Positions 33,515 through 45,044 of a stretch of DNA of 64,000 nucleotides are shown here, piece by piece. Every line of letters starts with the position of its first letter. Position 1 is the stretch's first letter. The notes under the pieces are model-generated. The model was not told the origin of the DNA. It saw nothing but the letters and a program-made list of their open reading frames with translations, and did not search any database. The stretch is from Alviniconcha marisindica. Lineage: Eukaryota > Mollusca > Gastropoda > Provannidae. The DNA is taken from positions 362,001-426,000 of the forward strand of contig JABMCL010003179.1 of NCBI GenBank assembly GCA_018857735.1, read 5' to 3'. Both the position numbers and the translations under genes were made by a program.

Positions 33515-33840
33515 CATGTAGGCTTGTGGGTAGAGAGACCATTACTCATGTAAACAGGTGTTGCAGGTAGATGGGAAATCATCAAAATGGGAGGTAGGTT
33601 ACTGAACAGGAAGGTTTATGGTTAGGTTGACCACAACATGAGCAAACAGGGAATCAGATGTCTGGGAAACTAAGTACAATACTGCACAGGCATGGTTAAC
33701 AAACGAGTACGTTTGTGGGTACGGATACCATTACACAACCAGACATATATGATGGACAAAGGGAAGAAATGTTTGGAATTTAACAGGTAGGTTAATGGAC
33801 AAGAAAATATTGAGGGTTACCTGCCAGTATCTTGACATTT
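33515..33840. repeat. Inverted-orientation continuation of the satellite
   Basis: GCTTGTGGGTAGAGAGACCA (33529) and GTTTGTGGGTACGGATACCA (33711) are reverse complements of the TGGTCTAC....CCCACAGACC block. AACAGGTAGGTTAATGGACA (33782) is the reverse of the CACCTACCTGTT block. Confidence 0.75.
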
Positions 33841-34602
33841 GGGCCATTTTCAGTTTTTGGCACCAAAAGATCCTCTGAATCATAGCTTGAAAAGCTAACA
33901 GGATTAATTCGTCAAAAAATCAATATTCAAAGAAATATTGATCAGAACCAAAAACAAGCATTACATTTTGTTCGCAAACTAACACATACAAAACCATGTA
34001 CTACAAAATACAACTTTTTGGCAATCCACGATTAGTCTTCTCATTACGATATATTTGTGACTGCCAGAATGCCGTATCTTGAGATACACTAAACTGGTAA
34101 TCGTGATTTTCACAAAAAAGATAATTTAATGTCTGACCAGAAACATGTACCTTAAAATAAATGAAACAGTTATTTATTTTTGGCGCAAAATTGTAAAAAC
34201 ATTTAGTCATACTAGAAAACTGCATCTTTAAATATTGCGCTGCAGCTATAGATATTCCAGACAAAATGAAGCAGATGGAGTTGCCAGAACCATGCAGTCT
34301 TTTTGCTGGACATGAAATGCTGAGTTTTTATCTGACTGATGTGGCATGCGCACTATCAACATCCTGTCCGGCCTTTACTTGGGTCCCATTACTTTGGTCC
34401 TGTGGGACTCTTCTCCTTGATCCACACCTTGCATCTGTGATAAATGTGCTGCAGTTGCCATTTGTATTTCATACATTCAAGCCGTGGTAATGCCAAGTCA
34501 GCCAATGGACCTTTCAGTGGAAAGTCTGTTTTATTTCAAGTTGATTTCAGGACAGCTGCATCAATGTATCTCCAGGTAAGAAATTTTGTTTGTTTGTTGT
34601 AG
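33841..34602. other. Intron sequence, nothing recognised
   Basis: Short frames on both strands, none recognisable and none with coding conservation signatures. Confidence 0.5.
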
Positions 34603-34605
34603 TTG

Positions 34606-34678
<73 letters not shown>

Positions 34679-34710
34679 TGCGTGCGTGCATGTATGTGTG
34701 TGTGTGTTTA
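34603..34710. repeat. (GT)n microsatellite
   Basis: About 35 GT units followed by imperfect GTGCGTGCATG. Confidence 0.95.
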
Positions 34711-34944
34711 TCATACTGATCTGTTTCTTTGTAAGATGGTAGGCTGCTATGTACGTCTTGTAGATTGACTGGAGCATATTCTCTTTAGCTATGAGTTTAA
34801 CTGTGAAGTAGCGATGAATGTGCACTACAGATTTTCATAAAAGTTGTCAAATCAAGTAAGCATAAGCAATGTGTGTGTTAACTAAAAATAGCATGTTAAA
34901 CACTTCTAATTTGAAATTTACATAGAGGAATTCAAAGCTCTGGG

Positions 34945-35830
34945 GAGTACCACAAGCAGACTGAAAATTTTGTGAACTGGTGTGATAAAAACTACTTGTA
35001 TTTGAATGTTTCCAAAATGAAAGAGATGTGCATTGATTTTAGGAAGAATCAAAGGTGCCCCAAACCAGTCTATATTAAAGGAGAAGCAGTGGAGAGAGCA
35101 GACACATATAAGTACTTAGGTGTGGTTTTTGATAGTAAATTGAATTGGAAAGAGAACATCAACTCCATGCTGAAAAAAGTGAACTCAAGAATGTATTACA
35201 TGAAAAGGCTGAGATCATTTGGAGTCAATTCAGATATATGCTAGTAACTTCTTATAATGCCATAATATGTAGTCTTATTATGTTTGGTTCTGCCTGTTGG
35301 GGTGGGAATATTTCAAAATTTGATAGGAGGCTGAAAAAGATGGTAAAACAAGCAGGTCATGTCATGGGAAAGCCACTGGATGGTTTTAAGATTTTACATG
35401 AAAAGAGACTGTACAGAAAACTAATGCAAATATTAAATGATCCTACACATCCAATAAGACACTACTTTGACAGCAGATGCAGCAACAGGAATGGAAGATT
35501 TTTACTCCTGAGAAAAAATACAGTTATAAAGCCTCATTTATACCTTCAGCTCTGACAGTTTTTAATGAAAATTATACCAGTTATTTAACTGTGTGTCAGA
35601 GGAAGCATTTTGCTTTGTCAGAGAAAGCATTATTCCAGGTAATTTTGGGTTTGCTAGGTATGCAGATTGAGAGAAAGGAGGTGTATGTCTAAGAGTGTGT
35701 ATGTGTGTGTGTGTTTCATGACTTGGAATTATTGAGATATAATTCAGTTTTTCGTTGTGCGTTAATGTATAAGATCGGACGACAGTTTTAATTTCCTGCT
35801 GGGATGAATAAAGTATACTGTTATTGTTAT
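34945..35830 (+). mobile_element. Rex1/CR1-like LINE, 5'-truncated, with 3' tail
   Basis: QTENFVNWCDKNYLYLNVSK, IDFRKNQRCPKPVYIKGEAV, ERADTYKYLGVVFDSKLNW and, after a frameshift near 35235, LVTSYNAIICSLIMFGSACW, GGNISKFDRRLKKMVKQAG and HPIRHYFDSR. This is the thumb-to-C-terminus part of a CR1-group reverse transcriptase, closest in pattern to Rex1/Babar (WC..N.L.LN..KTKE...DFR). The 3' tail AATTTCCTGCTGGGATGAAT then AAAGTATACTGTTATTG ends at about 35830. The catalytic core is absent. Confidence 0.8.
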
Positions 35831-36103
35831 TTTTCACTGTTGAAAACTTAAGTCAAACAATGTTAAAGAAATGGTTTTAATGAACCAAACCTTATTGTTT
35901 TACAAACTGAATGAGAGTTGGGGGATACAGATGATGAACCACTCGTCAATATTGCTCAGGCTGTGTGCCAGTGCACCACTTCAGACAGGACCTGTTCTTA
36001 TCACAGCTGATGGTCCCACATGCATCAATGTGCCTGAGGACCTGGTGAACTATCCTCATAGGACAAACCATTGGTCAACATTGCCAAAGCATCACAGCAG
36101 ATT

Positions 36104-36193
36104 GGCAGTTGTAGCAGTCCTGAGGTTGTCACTGTCAATGACCTGTTTGGCAGTTGTAGCAGTCCTGAGGTTGTCACTGTTACTGTCAATGAC
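36104..36193. repeat. 45-bp tandem duplication
   Basis: GGCAGTTGTAGCAGTCCTGA begins at 36104 and 36149. The two copies are nearly identical over 45 bases. Confidence 0.9.
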
Positions 36194-37460
36194 TTGACAG
36201 ATCCTGACTGGCATAAGGACACCTTATAGCAATCAGTGTCTGAAGACAATCGAGAACCAGTGACTTGTCTCACCCAGAATCAAAAGCGAAAAAGAATGAC
36301 TTTCAGCGGAGAACTAGAAAAGCCAAAGCTGCTAGGGTTCAAACAGCAAAGAGACTTGAATGTGAGCTAGAACAGCACTGAAGCAAACTGGATAACAGTT
36401 TATCTGCTAATGACTATTGTACGTGTGACATAGCATTATATGGCAACTGCTTCTTTGAATTAGTTTCTGCCCATCTCCACAGCATTGAGCTTTGGTGCCC
36501 AGGAGTTGCTTGTGTGACAACCTGAACAGTAACTTTGCAGCCTACATCAAGTTTTTGACAGGACAAACTGACGACAACAATGGCGGATATCTCACACATT
36601 TTCTGAATGTGCAGCAACTTCATACGCCAGGTACATGGAGTGATGATGCGGGGGATCTTCCATTAGCTCTAGTGGATTGGTCCAGGAGAACAGTGAAACT
36701 ATTCACTAGCAATACCTACAGGCCTGCCATCACTGTAAATCCCCAAGACATCAACAATGAAAGTCAATTTGAAATAAAACCGATAACTCTGTCTCTCTTG
36801 GATCTGGAAGCACCACATTATGAAACTGTTTCCGCTAAGTTTAAAAGCATTTCAATGTACCTGTTTTCAGCAACAACACAGCTGGTATCCAAGTTCCAGA
36901 ATCAGAAAAGACAACTCCAGAAAAAACTGTGCTGCACAGATCACAAGACAAGCTAGTCTTGAACAGGAAGCATCAACTCCATGTGCAAGATTCTCTCCAC
37001 ACATGAAATCATCAAGAAAACAAGGGACTTTTAAAACACCCCCCTGAAAGGAACTATTTTGACAAAAGTTGGCAATGCCAATTGCTACGACTGGAAGGAA
37101 AGAAATACATTTCCGAATCAGGCAAAATTAGACCTTCCAAGATGGTGGTGCCAGCTGATTGCACAAAACGTTGCTTCAAGTGCAGCAGAATTTTGGAGGA
37201 GAAGAGAAAGGAGCTGCTTCAGTCATTTCACTCCTTGATGGTGTACAAGAGACAAAAACAGTTAATTTGTTGCAATGTACAAGCCACAGACTGGTTACAT
37301 AAGCCTGACGCAAACAAAACTGATGATCATACTAACTGAATGGACCACTTTGCTTCTATTTTTGTTAGGACATTGTGACAACAACCAAGACACTGGTTAT
37401 TCTGTTACCTCTTGTCACTGCTCGCAAATCAACATGACTGTGAAAATTACCTCATTGTGA
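36178..37460 (+). pseudogene. OTU-type cysteine protease relic in a transposon-like ORF
   Basis: Pieces in order are VNDLTDPDWHKDTL, then a basic QNQKRKRMTFSGELEKPK stretch, then CDIALYGNCFFELVSAHLH, where the OTU signature D-G-N-C appears as Y-G-N-C with the nucleophile Cys kept. After a frameshift come NLNSNFAAYIKFLTGQTDDN, GGYLTHFLNVQQLHTPGTW, RTVKLFTSNTYRPAITV and LDLEAPHYETV, where HY is the usual OTU His position. Further on, CTKRCFKCSRILEEKRKELL and QSFHSLMVYKRQKQLICCN resemble the Cys-rich segment of uncharacterised invertebrate transposon-linked proteins. OTU proteins cleave ubiquitin, and in transposons the role is unknown. At least two frameshifts and one stop make it dead. Confidence 0.6.
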
Positions 37461-37665
37461 AGCAGACTAATAAATACACAATACTTACATTTGACAAACT
37501 TATACAGTGACATTTGTGAACATGCAGAAGTTGTTAAAACTTATTTCTGATGTGTTCAATGGATTATTTTTAGCCTGTATACATCATTTTCATAAAAGAA
37601 GGTATGAACTATTAATATTCCCTCTTTTGGTTTTAACTTGCATGTCAGTCTCTGTAAGCATATAT

Positions 37666-37957
37666 GTGCACACTCCCACCCCTCCTTCCCCCACCCCTTC
37701 TCTCTGATCTCAAAGCAATGCATGCATTCATATGATATAGAAATGTGTGTGTGAACATACCTCTGCGTGTGCGTGTCTGTGTGATATGCTGTAGTAGATA
37801 TATGTATGTGCACACTCCCGCCCCTCCTTCCCCCACCCCTTCTCTCTGATCTCAAAGCAATGCATGCATTCATATGATATAGAAATGTGTGTGTGAACAT
37901 ACCTCTGCGTGTGTGTGTCTGTGTGATATGCTGTAGTAGATATATGTGTGTGCGTGC

Positions 37958-38005
<48 letters not shown>

Positions 38006-38008
38006 TGT
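37666..38008. repeat. 142-bp tandem duplication followed by (GT)n
   Basis: GTGCACACTCCCACCCCTCC starts at 37666 and nearly the same string at 37808. The 142-base units are almost identical. The second runs into a (GT)n tract to 38008. Confidence 0.9.
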
Positions 38009-38579
38009 TTATGCAATTATAGATCTGTGTTTAAAATCATGTATTTGACAATAATAATGTGCAGAAATAGCACAGCATTGTGCAAGGCTGTCTTACACTA
38101 ACAGAACAACTTTCAACTCAGCATTTTGTCAACAATCAAAGGGTGATCAGCAAAGCAGATACAGGGTTTCCTATTATATATATATTTCTTTCATTTGTCA
38201 TCGTTTTTGACTGTTTATCTGTTATTTAAGTGTCATTTAAGCGCTCTTGCTATTTAACAATAAGCACATTTCCAACACAAATGACTTCAAAAAGTTGCAG
38301 AAGTATGCAACTTTTGGGGCCGATTCAAAACAAACAAAACAAGTTTTACATTGTTGTAGAAGTTCACAATGCGTCTTGGTGTTGTCAAATGAAACAAAAT
38401 ATAATGAAATGTGGGTATGGGATGGACAGAAAAATATTTCATCTATAAGTGAAATGTGTTGTAATGTGTAATGTGTTGTTTCTGACATAACAGTAGGCAA
38501 TGCTTATTAATACATTTTGGGGAAAAGTTGCAGACTTCTGTGATAGTGTGAACCCATTTTAACTTGTTTCAAGACACAA
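38009..38579. other. Intron sequence, old repeat scraps
   Basis: TCATCGTTTTTGACTGTTTA then AAGTGTCATTTAAGC (38197-38245) resembles the loop of the hairpin element at 40997-41176. Otherwise nothing recognised. Confidence 0.5.
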
Positions 38580-38995
38580 ATTTTACATTTGGTCTTGCAT
38601 ATATGAAAGAGCCACATTTTTTGCTTTCTTACTTTAAAATCCTTTTGATGCTGACAGATGGGTGCTACTAAAACACATCTCCATAGATGGCAGGGCTGCC
38701 AATCACCAAAGTAATACTGACTCAGAGAACTATGAGAAAAGGCCCTTGAATAAACCTATTACTGCAATAATGAGCCAACATACCTGAAAGTGTACAACTA
38801 AAAGTGGAATTGTCTGACAAAGCTGAGTTGTAGAAGGGCAAAGAGCACCATATGCAAAGCAGTATCATTTTGCACAGCTGCTGTTTCATATTAGACAACC
38901 CTTTAAAATTTCCCTGGGACCCTCTAAAGCTAAAAGTTGTAGCAAGGAGTCCAGGGACTCCCTTAAAATACTCGCTAATGGGAGCCCTGATAACT
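38580..38995. repeat. Diverged duplicate of 45045-45650 (block L2)
   Basis: It shares ordered blocks with 45045-45650: GCTTTCTTACT, CCTTTTGATGCTGACAGATG, GGCAGGGCTGCCAA, GTACAACTAAAAGTGG, CTGAGTTGTAGAAGGGCAAAG, CTGCTGTTTCATAT and AATGGGAGCCCTGATA. Here the GGGACCCTCTAAAGC unit occurs about once. At 45.4 kb it is amplified to seven. Confidence 0.8.
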
Positions 38996-39349
38996 CACAG
39001 AGTTACAGGCAGCAGTAGTCTTGTAGTCTACTCAAAACAATAAATAATTTCAGTTTAAACAATGTGGATGGGGATAATTAACCATGCACATGCATGAATG
39101 CACACATGAGTGCATGGGGTGACAAATCATGCTGCAACAGGCCCAGCTCTGTCCCATTCCACATATGTTGCCTGTGACTGCGCTGCAGCCATGACTGATC
39201 TCAGGCAAAGAGGCTACAAAATCTTCTCGGTTTGCTGTTGTGAGGCATGCGGTTGTGGCGTGTTGCCTATGTCTGTGGCAACATTTAGTGACAAGCATAA
39301 AAAGTTAAGTAAGAAGAGGTTCAGCAGTTTAGATGTGCAACAGTGTTAC

Positions 39350-39563
39350 CTAAGAATCTTGCTCTGTCAAACCATCTGGTTTCTTTGGATGCTGGCTTGA
39401 CAACCTCAGGGTGCATAGCTATCCTCTTATACACATCTGTTGAGCCAGCCTTTGGAGCCCCTGCCAGGTAAAAGTATGGCACGCAGTAAACGAAAGGAGC
39501 ATCCCTGTCTGCAGGCTCCATCCAGCAAGGATTTTTGTAGTTCGCCAAGTAGCGAAATGGGCC
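39350..39563 (-). CDS. CHST15-like: CHST15-like carbohydrate sulfotransferase, exon 3 (PAPS-binding)
   Basis: A 214-base exon bounded on the minus strand by CTCCCTCCAG and GTAACACT. It encodes 71 codons plus one base: GPFRYLANYKNPCWMEP, then VYCVPYFYLAGAPKAGSTDV and YKRIAMHPEVVKPASKETRW. The enzyme transfers sulfate from PAPS to the 6-hydroxyl of GalNAc 4-sulfate in chondroitin-type chains in the Golgi lumen. PYFYLxGxPKxGTTDxxxRIxxHP.V....KE..WW is the family's 5'-phosphosulfate-binding region. Here the loop is PKAGST (about residues 233-238), a conservative variant. Two of the commonest residues are changed (KEPHWW reads KETRWF), so substrate preference could differ. Phase 0 at the start matches exon 2, and phase 1 at the end matches exon 4. 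Confidence 0.92.
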
Positions 39564-40996
39564 CTGGAGGGAGAGGAGAAACACATGGTCAGTGTCACAA
39601 AGTCAAGTACATGGCCTTATTTGTCTAAGGCAAATGGTTAACATATTACACAACCATCTTTTTGTAAATTATACTTGTTACAGTCTTGTCCATACTCTGA
39701 ACACAGTTTCGTTACTCTGGTGCCCAACCTAACCAGCTACCAAAAATCTTTATATAAACAGAAAACAGCCACAATAATGGTCTTCCCTTCATGCTGATGG
39801 GTTGAAAAACTCTCTCTGGTCATGATCACCACTGAGAAGCACTCCTTGAGCAAACACACACACACACATGCAGGCATGCAATTGCATACACACAGACATC
39901 ATCAGAACCTTATGTGATCTTGCAGGCAGTCTTGACTTACAGCATTTTACATGCCATGCTAGTATTTTAATTATTTTAATGTAGGTCTGGGCATGAGATC
40001 ATGATGCCACAGTAGTAGCAATATTTTATAATTTTATTATTCTTGTGTAGGTGTGGGTGTAACATGAGTGTGGTAACTAATATGATAGGACAGTGGTTAT
40101 GATTGTTTCTGATGCCAGGCTGATATTAGTATTATACTGTATGACATTATTTGTATTACCATTATTATTGTTCGTATATGGTGTCTATAAGTATGAGCAT
40201 GTATTTGCTCTGATCAGAAAATTTGTTGTCTGTTGAAATTTAGCTCCAGTCTGTGTGGGTGGGTGGGTGAGTGGGCTAGGCTATTTATGAATATGATGGG
40301 TTCATTCAAAGTCAGTGATACCATTGTGCTGTGATCATTGATAGTCAGTGATACCACTGTTATGATTAACATGTGATTATATTTTCCATATGATTAATCG
40401 ATATGTGTGTGTGCGTGTGTGCATGTGTGTGTGCATGTGTGCGTGTGTGCATGTGCATGCACCGCATATGTGCCTGTGTGCATTTTGTTGATGTGGGCAA
40501 TGTAATATTTGTTATGTGATAATCACTGCCATTATTAGACAATTTGTATTGTGATTAATTGCTAAGAGTGAAACACTTAAGTGTCATTTTTGGGATTGCC
40601 GCTGTGACATCTTAATGCCATGCTACTATTAATACTATATTTCATGATAATTAATATTCTTTTATTATGTTAATGTGAGTGGGGGCATGACTGTGTTTGT
40701 GGGTGTGTGGCACTGCTTTTGTCTATAATCAAGGTTGGGGGGGAGGGAGTGGGGAGGTAAAGAATATGAGTAATGAATGACTGTGCACTTATATTGATCT
40801 TAGAGGCAATGTTTTACTCTGCTTTATTTATCTCTGTGACATAAAATCTCCTAAAACATTATATACACATGTTCAAAAGACACATCATGTGAACAAAGTA
40901 CTAAAAAATGGACCAGTCAATGTTCAGTTTCAACTGTTGGGCATGGGACTAACAAAAGTAAGTCAGTAAATGGAGAGAAAAAAGAAAAAGAAAAAA
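39564..40996. other. Intron sequence with TG-rich stretches, nothing recognised
   Basis: AT-rich, with imperfect TG/GCAT repeats at 40400-40475. No coding signal. Confidence 0.55.
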
Positions 40997-41176
40997 ACAC
41001 ATAAAAGAATGCTATTTATTTGGACAAGTCACAACTTGCAAATTTGCATCGTTTTTCACCATTTAACTGTTGTTTACTTTAAGTGTCATTTCATAGCTTG
41101 ACAAAGGAGATTACCTGAAAATTTGCAAGTTGTGTCTTGTCCAAATAAATAGTGTTCTTTTCAACCTTTTATGTGT
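40997..41176. mobile_element. Foldback element with about 50-bp arms
   Basis: The left arm 40997-41044 (ACACATAAAAGAATGCTATT, TATTTGGACAAGTCACAACT) and right arm 41120-41176 are reverse complements apart from an 8-base insertion in the right arm. Homologous sequence is found at 26497-26590. Confidence 0.8.
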
Positions 41177-41276
41177 TTGGATCTTGTTTTAGAATGCTAG
41201 CAGTCATTTTTGTTTCATAAAAGTTTTTAGAGAAAAACAACAACATTGAATGAAATCTTCAACCATGGACAGTAAC

Positions 41277-41600
41277 AGGTTGTTACACTGTGAACTGGTG
41301 CATGGTTGTATGGTACACACAAAACATGCACTGAGATGGCAACAGTTTCATGTGGCACCAGCCATGTAACAACCGAACAGCACTGAAAGTACACCACTTC
41401 AATATATATTCAAAAATGATGTAAAAGGCTACAGTTACTCATTCAGAATCACATGCGACAGCAGCTTTATGAGCCGAGTGAGTCTGCTCAAGAACAAAGA
41501 CTAGCACTATATAAAAGCTGGGTACGGTGACCTAAATTTCCCACATAGGATAATGAAGTAGGATACTACTAAAAGTGATCAACAACAACAAAACAGTAAA
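41277..41600 (+). mobile_element. Repeat-3 copy d
   Basis: GTGAACTGGTGCATGGTTGT through AGCACTATATAAAAGC and a GATCAACAACAACAAAACAG tail. About 60 unrelated bases (GGTACGGTGACCTAAATTTC onward) are inserted before the tail. The other copies lack these. Confidence 0.8.
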
Positions 41601-42128
41601 GTTACTGATTTTGCAAGATTTCCAACAATCACTCAGTTTTCATTCCACATGCAATTAACACAATGTGATCAGTTTTACAAACCATAAACCCTCCAAGCAA
41701 GTTCCTAAACATGTGGGCATGACATAGAATCTTTTACAATTGTATACATGTTTCAATGAAACAATCATGTGAACATAGTATTCAAAAAGTCAGCAATCTA
41801 GCAGAATATAATATATATGACTATAGTTTACTGATTCAAGAATCACAAGGTCTTACCCATCGTGGTTTCTGTGTACCTTATGCAATTTTACTTTATTATA
41901 CAGAAAGATTTTCAGCATGGAGTTACTGTTCATAGCTATTTAGAAAGTTTCAACACCCAGACAACAGTACATAGAAAGGACTTTGTTCCAGTCAGGTGCA
42001 ATGTCAATAAGCAGATTGTGAAATTGTATCACATGCTGAATGGAAGTAGTTTTGATCTAATGTTCCTTGTGCTCACTGAGGAGAGATACAGACTAATAAA
42101 TATTCATTGTTACTATTATTATTATTAT
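41601..42128. other. Intron sequence ending in (ATT)n, nothing recognised
   Basis: AT-rich, ending in a short (ATT)n tract into which the LTR at 42129 inserted. Confidence 0.55.
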
Positions 42129-43363
42129 TGTGAGCAAGTGCTCTTTGTACGTTTTTATAATAATCCCGCCCCGGTTAACGGATCCACGCAATTTCATTAC
42201 TGTACTGTTAGTAACCCGAGAACCGGAGCATACGACGCTTTTGTTTTGAAGCGCGGCGTGTAGCGTAACGCCACCTGGCCTTTACACAGCCGACCGGCGA
42301 TAGCTGCTGGTGTGCACCAGTTTCAAATCTGTTTTCTCCCTTAATATTTTGACCGCTTGTTTGTTTACCTACTCTTTGTTTACCTAGTCCTTTTTATGCA
42401 CCAAGCCATGTGTAATATAATTTGGCATCTTAGAATGTTTATCCAACGTTTATTTAGATGCAGGTTCGAGCTTAATCAGTAGCCGATGCTTCTCTAGGTC
42501 CATTCTTTTTATAGCCGTTGTCTGCATGGCGCGTTCTCTGTTTAGTACTAGTGAATAGTAGTGAATCGTTGTTTTGACTCGATTAAAGTAATTCTGTGTT
42601 GATCAATGCTTTGTCGTATAGTATTTTGCTTAGCTGACTTCATGTTTAGTGTTATTTTGGGTTGAAATTAACTTATTGAGTATTGTGTACTGTAGAAGCT
42701 AAGTTATATTCATAGACTACTTGATATCATTATCAGCGCTGCTGTGACTAAGATAACGCGCCCCAGGTGAAAGTTAGCACCGATTGTTTTAGTGCTAGTC
42801 TTTGAGTGTGTCTTGCTTCTCTTACAGAGCGTTGTATGTAATTGTTATGTACCATTTTAACCGTGGGAGCATGTTCTTTATTCCGATGTAAGTTTTAGTA
42901 ACATTAATATTTCGTACATTGTGTTTCTTGTGATTTAGTTGTCTGAATCTGTTTATAGACAGGCGCAAGCCACGCTTCCCACTCTTGTTGTAAATTAAAT
43001 AAGTCATGTGTGTACATTTTGTTTATACAGTTTAAAAGATTGTAAATGTAGCTTTTATTTGATGTCTTTCATGGTTTAATTAGTTTAGTTATTGTAGAGG
43101 AAAGTGTATTTGTGCGGGCCAAGGAAACACAATCGTCAGCCATTTTGTGGTCCAGAGGGGCGATTTTATTGTAGCGATAGCGTGTGTTCCTTGCGGCCCA
43201 TGCCGTTCTCTTAACTATGCGTGCGAGTGAGGATTTTGGGTGTGCTGAAAATTGTCTGCTGCTGTAGAATAAAACCTGACTGCTGCTGTCCGCCTGCTGT
43301 GGTCTCCATTTTTACTGACTCCGCTGCCTGTGTCCTGTCCTTCTACCACTCCACACCATTACA
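42129..43363 (+). mobile_element. Solo LTR, 1.2-kb family, copy 2
   Basis: It starts TGTGAGCAAGTGC and ends CACACCATTACA. Nearly colinear with 10349-11574 across the full length, with TGT...ACA ends and AATAAA about 90 bases before the 3' end. The target was an (ATT)n tract on both sides, so the exact target duplication cannot be read. No gag-pol lies next to it. Confidence 0.75.
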
Positions 43364-43781
43364 TTATTATTATTATGCTGCCATTTTATAAGTCACTTTG
43401 AACTATTTTCCAAGTTCTCATCACATAAACAGGCCTTGGTTGCAGCAAACAAACATGTATGCTTGATCTCATTAATTCTCTTTGTTACTTATGAGTGAAT
43501 AACTAACAACATGGACCAGGAGGCCCCACAGTCAATACACAGGGCTCCAATTAACACACATCCCTCATGCACTAGAACTAAAAAGGACCAACTAAAGTGC
43601 AGGCAATAAAAAAAGGCAGTCCAGAACTCCTATTCCTGATTGACTGAAAGTAAAAATGTGGTCATGTGAACTCTTCCTCTGAGATCTCTGCATTTGCAAC
43701 AGGGTGTACACACTGAGCCATGCAATTTTTGTACCATGTCTGACATTGACAAGTACAAATTCTCCAAAAGCCCAAGGCAAG

Positions 43782-43881
43782 ACTATACACTTGCTTCAGA
43801 TCAGGGACTATACACTTGCTTCAGATCAGGGACTATACACTTGCTTCAGATCAGGGACTATACACTTACTTCAGATCAGGG
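43782..43881. repeat. Minisatellite, 25-bp unit, 4 exact or near-exact copies
   Basis: The unit is ACTATACACTTGCTTCAGAT plus CAGGG. Only the fourth copy differs (one G to A). Not a CRISPR array, as there are no spacers. Confidence 0.95.
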
Positions 43882-44459
43882 AAACACAAATATACCAGCA
43901 CACAGCTAACAGTAACATCAAGGTAATAAGCCACCCATCCGATGTTGCTTTATGTCCACAGAGACTTTATGGAAAAACAAACCAAGTATGCCAGAGCTAT
44001 ATATATATATATCCAACATTGTGAACATTTTGGTCTTCTGGTTTGAAAAGTTTACTATCAAAAATCATGCAAAAAAACTGAGGAGTAACTACAGATCTTT
44101 GTAAAGGCCATTTTGCTTTTGTTGTTGATGTTTTTGTGGAAGATTCCAACATGAAACAACTTGTGACTTTTCAACTGTCAAAATAATAAAGTGAAAAAGA
44201 TCAATGTAGCTTCTAGAGTAAAATTGTCTTTGTTCTGTTCAAACTGGCAATGGTCAGAGTAATCAAGGAAGGCAACATGAGTTTTCCATGGTGGTAAGAC
44301 ATAATGCACAGATCACGCTAGACATTTTTCAAACCAGTAAGGTAGCAGAAGCGGTCCCCAGAAACTGGTCAAATAATCACTGTAACTGGTGAGATATATA
44401 CAGCCATCCATACTACTCCTAGAGCTGTAGTAGCAAATACCCAGCTCCCTTCCCCAACT

Positions 44460-44461
<2 letters not shown>

Positions 44462-44526
<65 letters not shown>

Positions 44527-44556
44527 CAGCACGTACCACAGCAGCACACACCCACA

Positions 44557-44611
<55 letters not shown>

Positions 44612-44647
44612 TGCAGGAACACACACACACACACACACATGCAGGCA

Positions 44648-44698
<51 letters not shown>
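44462..44698. repeat. Compound (CA)n microsatellite, about 240 bp
   Basis: Three long CA tracts separated by short unique words (CAGCACGTACCACAGCAGC, ATACATGCAGGAA). Confidence 0.95.
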
Positions 44699-44699
<1 letters not shown>

Positions 44700-45044
44700 G
44701 CACACACACCCTCTCACTGTTCTTCTTTGTCTTTTGAGAACCAGTCAATCAAAACAAATAACAACTAGTACTTCTGACTGATTGCTGAATTTTGTTCCTG
44801 GTATATGATCCTAACCGGTAAAATACCAAAAATCACTGGTTAACATAAAATCCTAATAATGCACATATTTAATTACAGAATCAGCCTCAGCTATTTGCAT
44901 TACCCTGTTCTCCATTTGCAATCTGTGAAAGATAAAAGCCTTCTCCTTTTATTCTTTGTTTGGTTTTGATCTCTTCCACAGATTCAATGTTACTTTAATT
45001 TGTTTGAGACATTTTGTTATCATTATCATTATCATTATACTTTG

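Larger units (their letters stand above)
43500..44950. repeat. Diverged duplicate of 29800-31420 (block R1)
   Basis: Same ordered landmarks as block L1, without its LINE-A tail and full SINE-2 insertions. It has instead gained a 25-bp tandem array (43782-43881) and a long CA array (44462-44698). Confidence 0.75.

Noticed and set aside
41862..42263. 133-codon plus-strand ORF
   Set aside because: It crosses an (ATT)n tract and runs into the LTR, so it is a chance frame.
43782..43881. CRISPR-like array
   Set aside because: The 25-bp units are directly abutted with no spacers, and the context is a eukaryotic intron; the 33-bp array at 45367 is rejected for the same reason.
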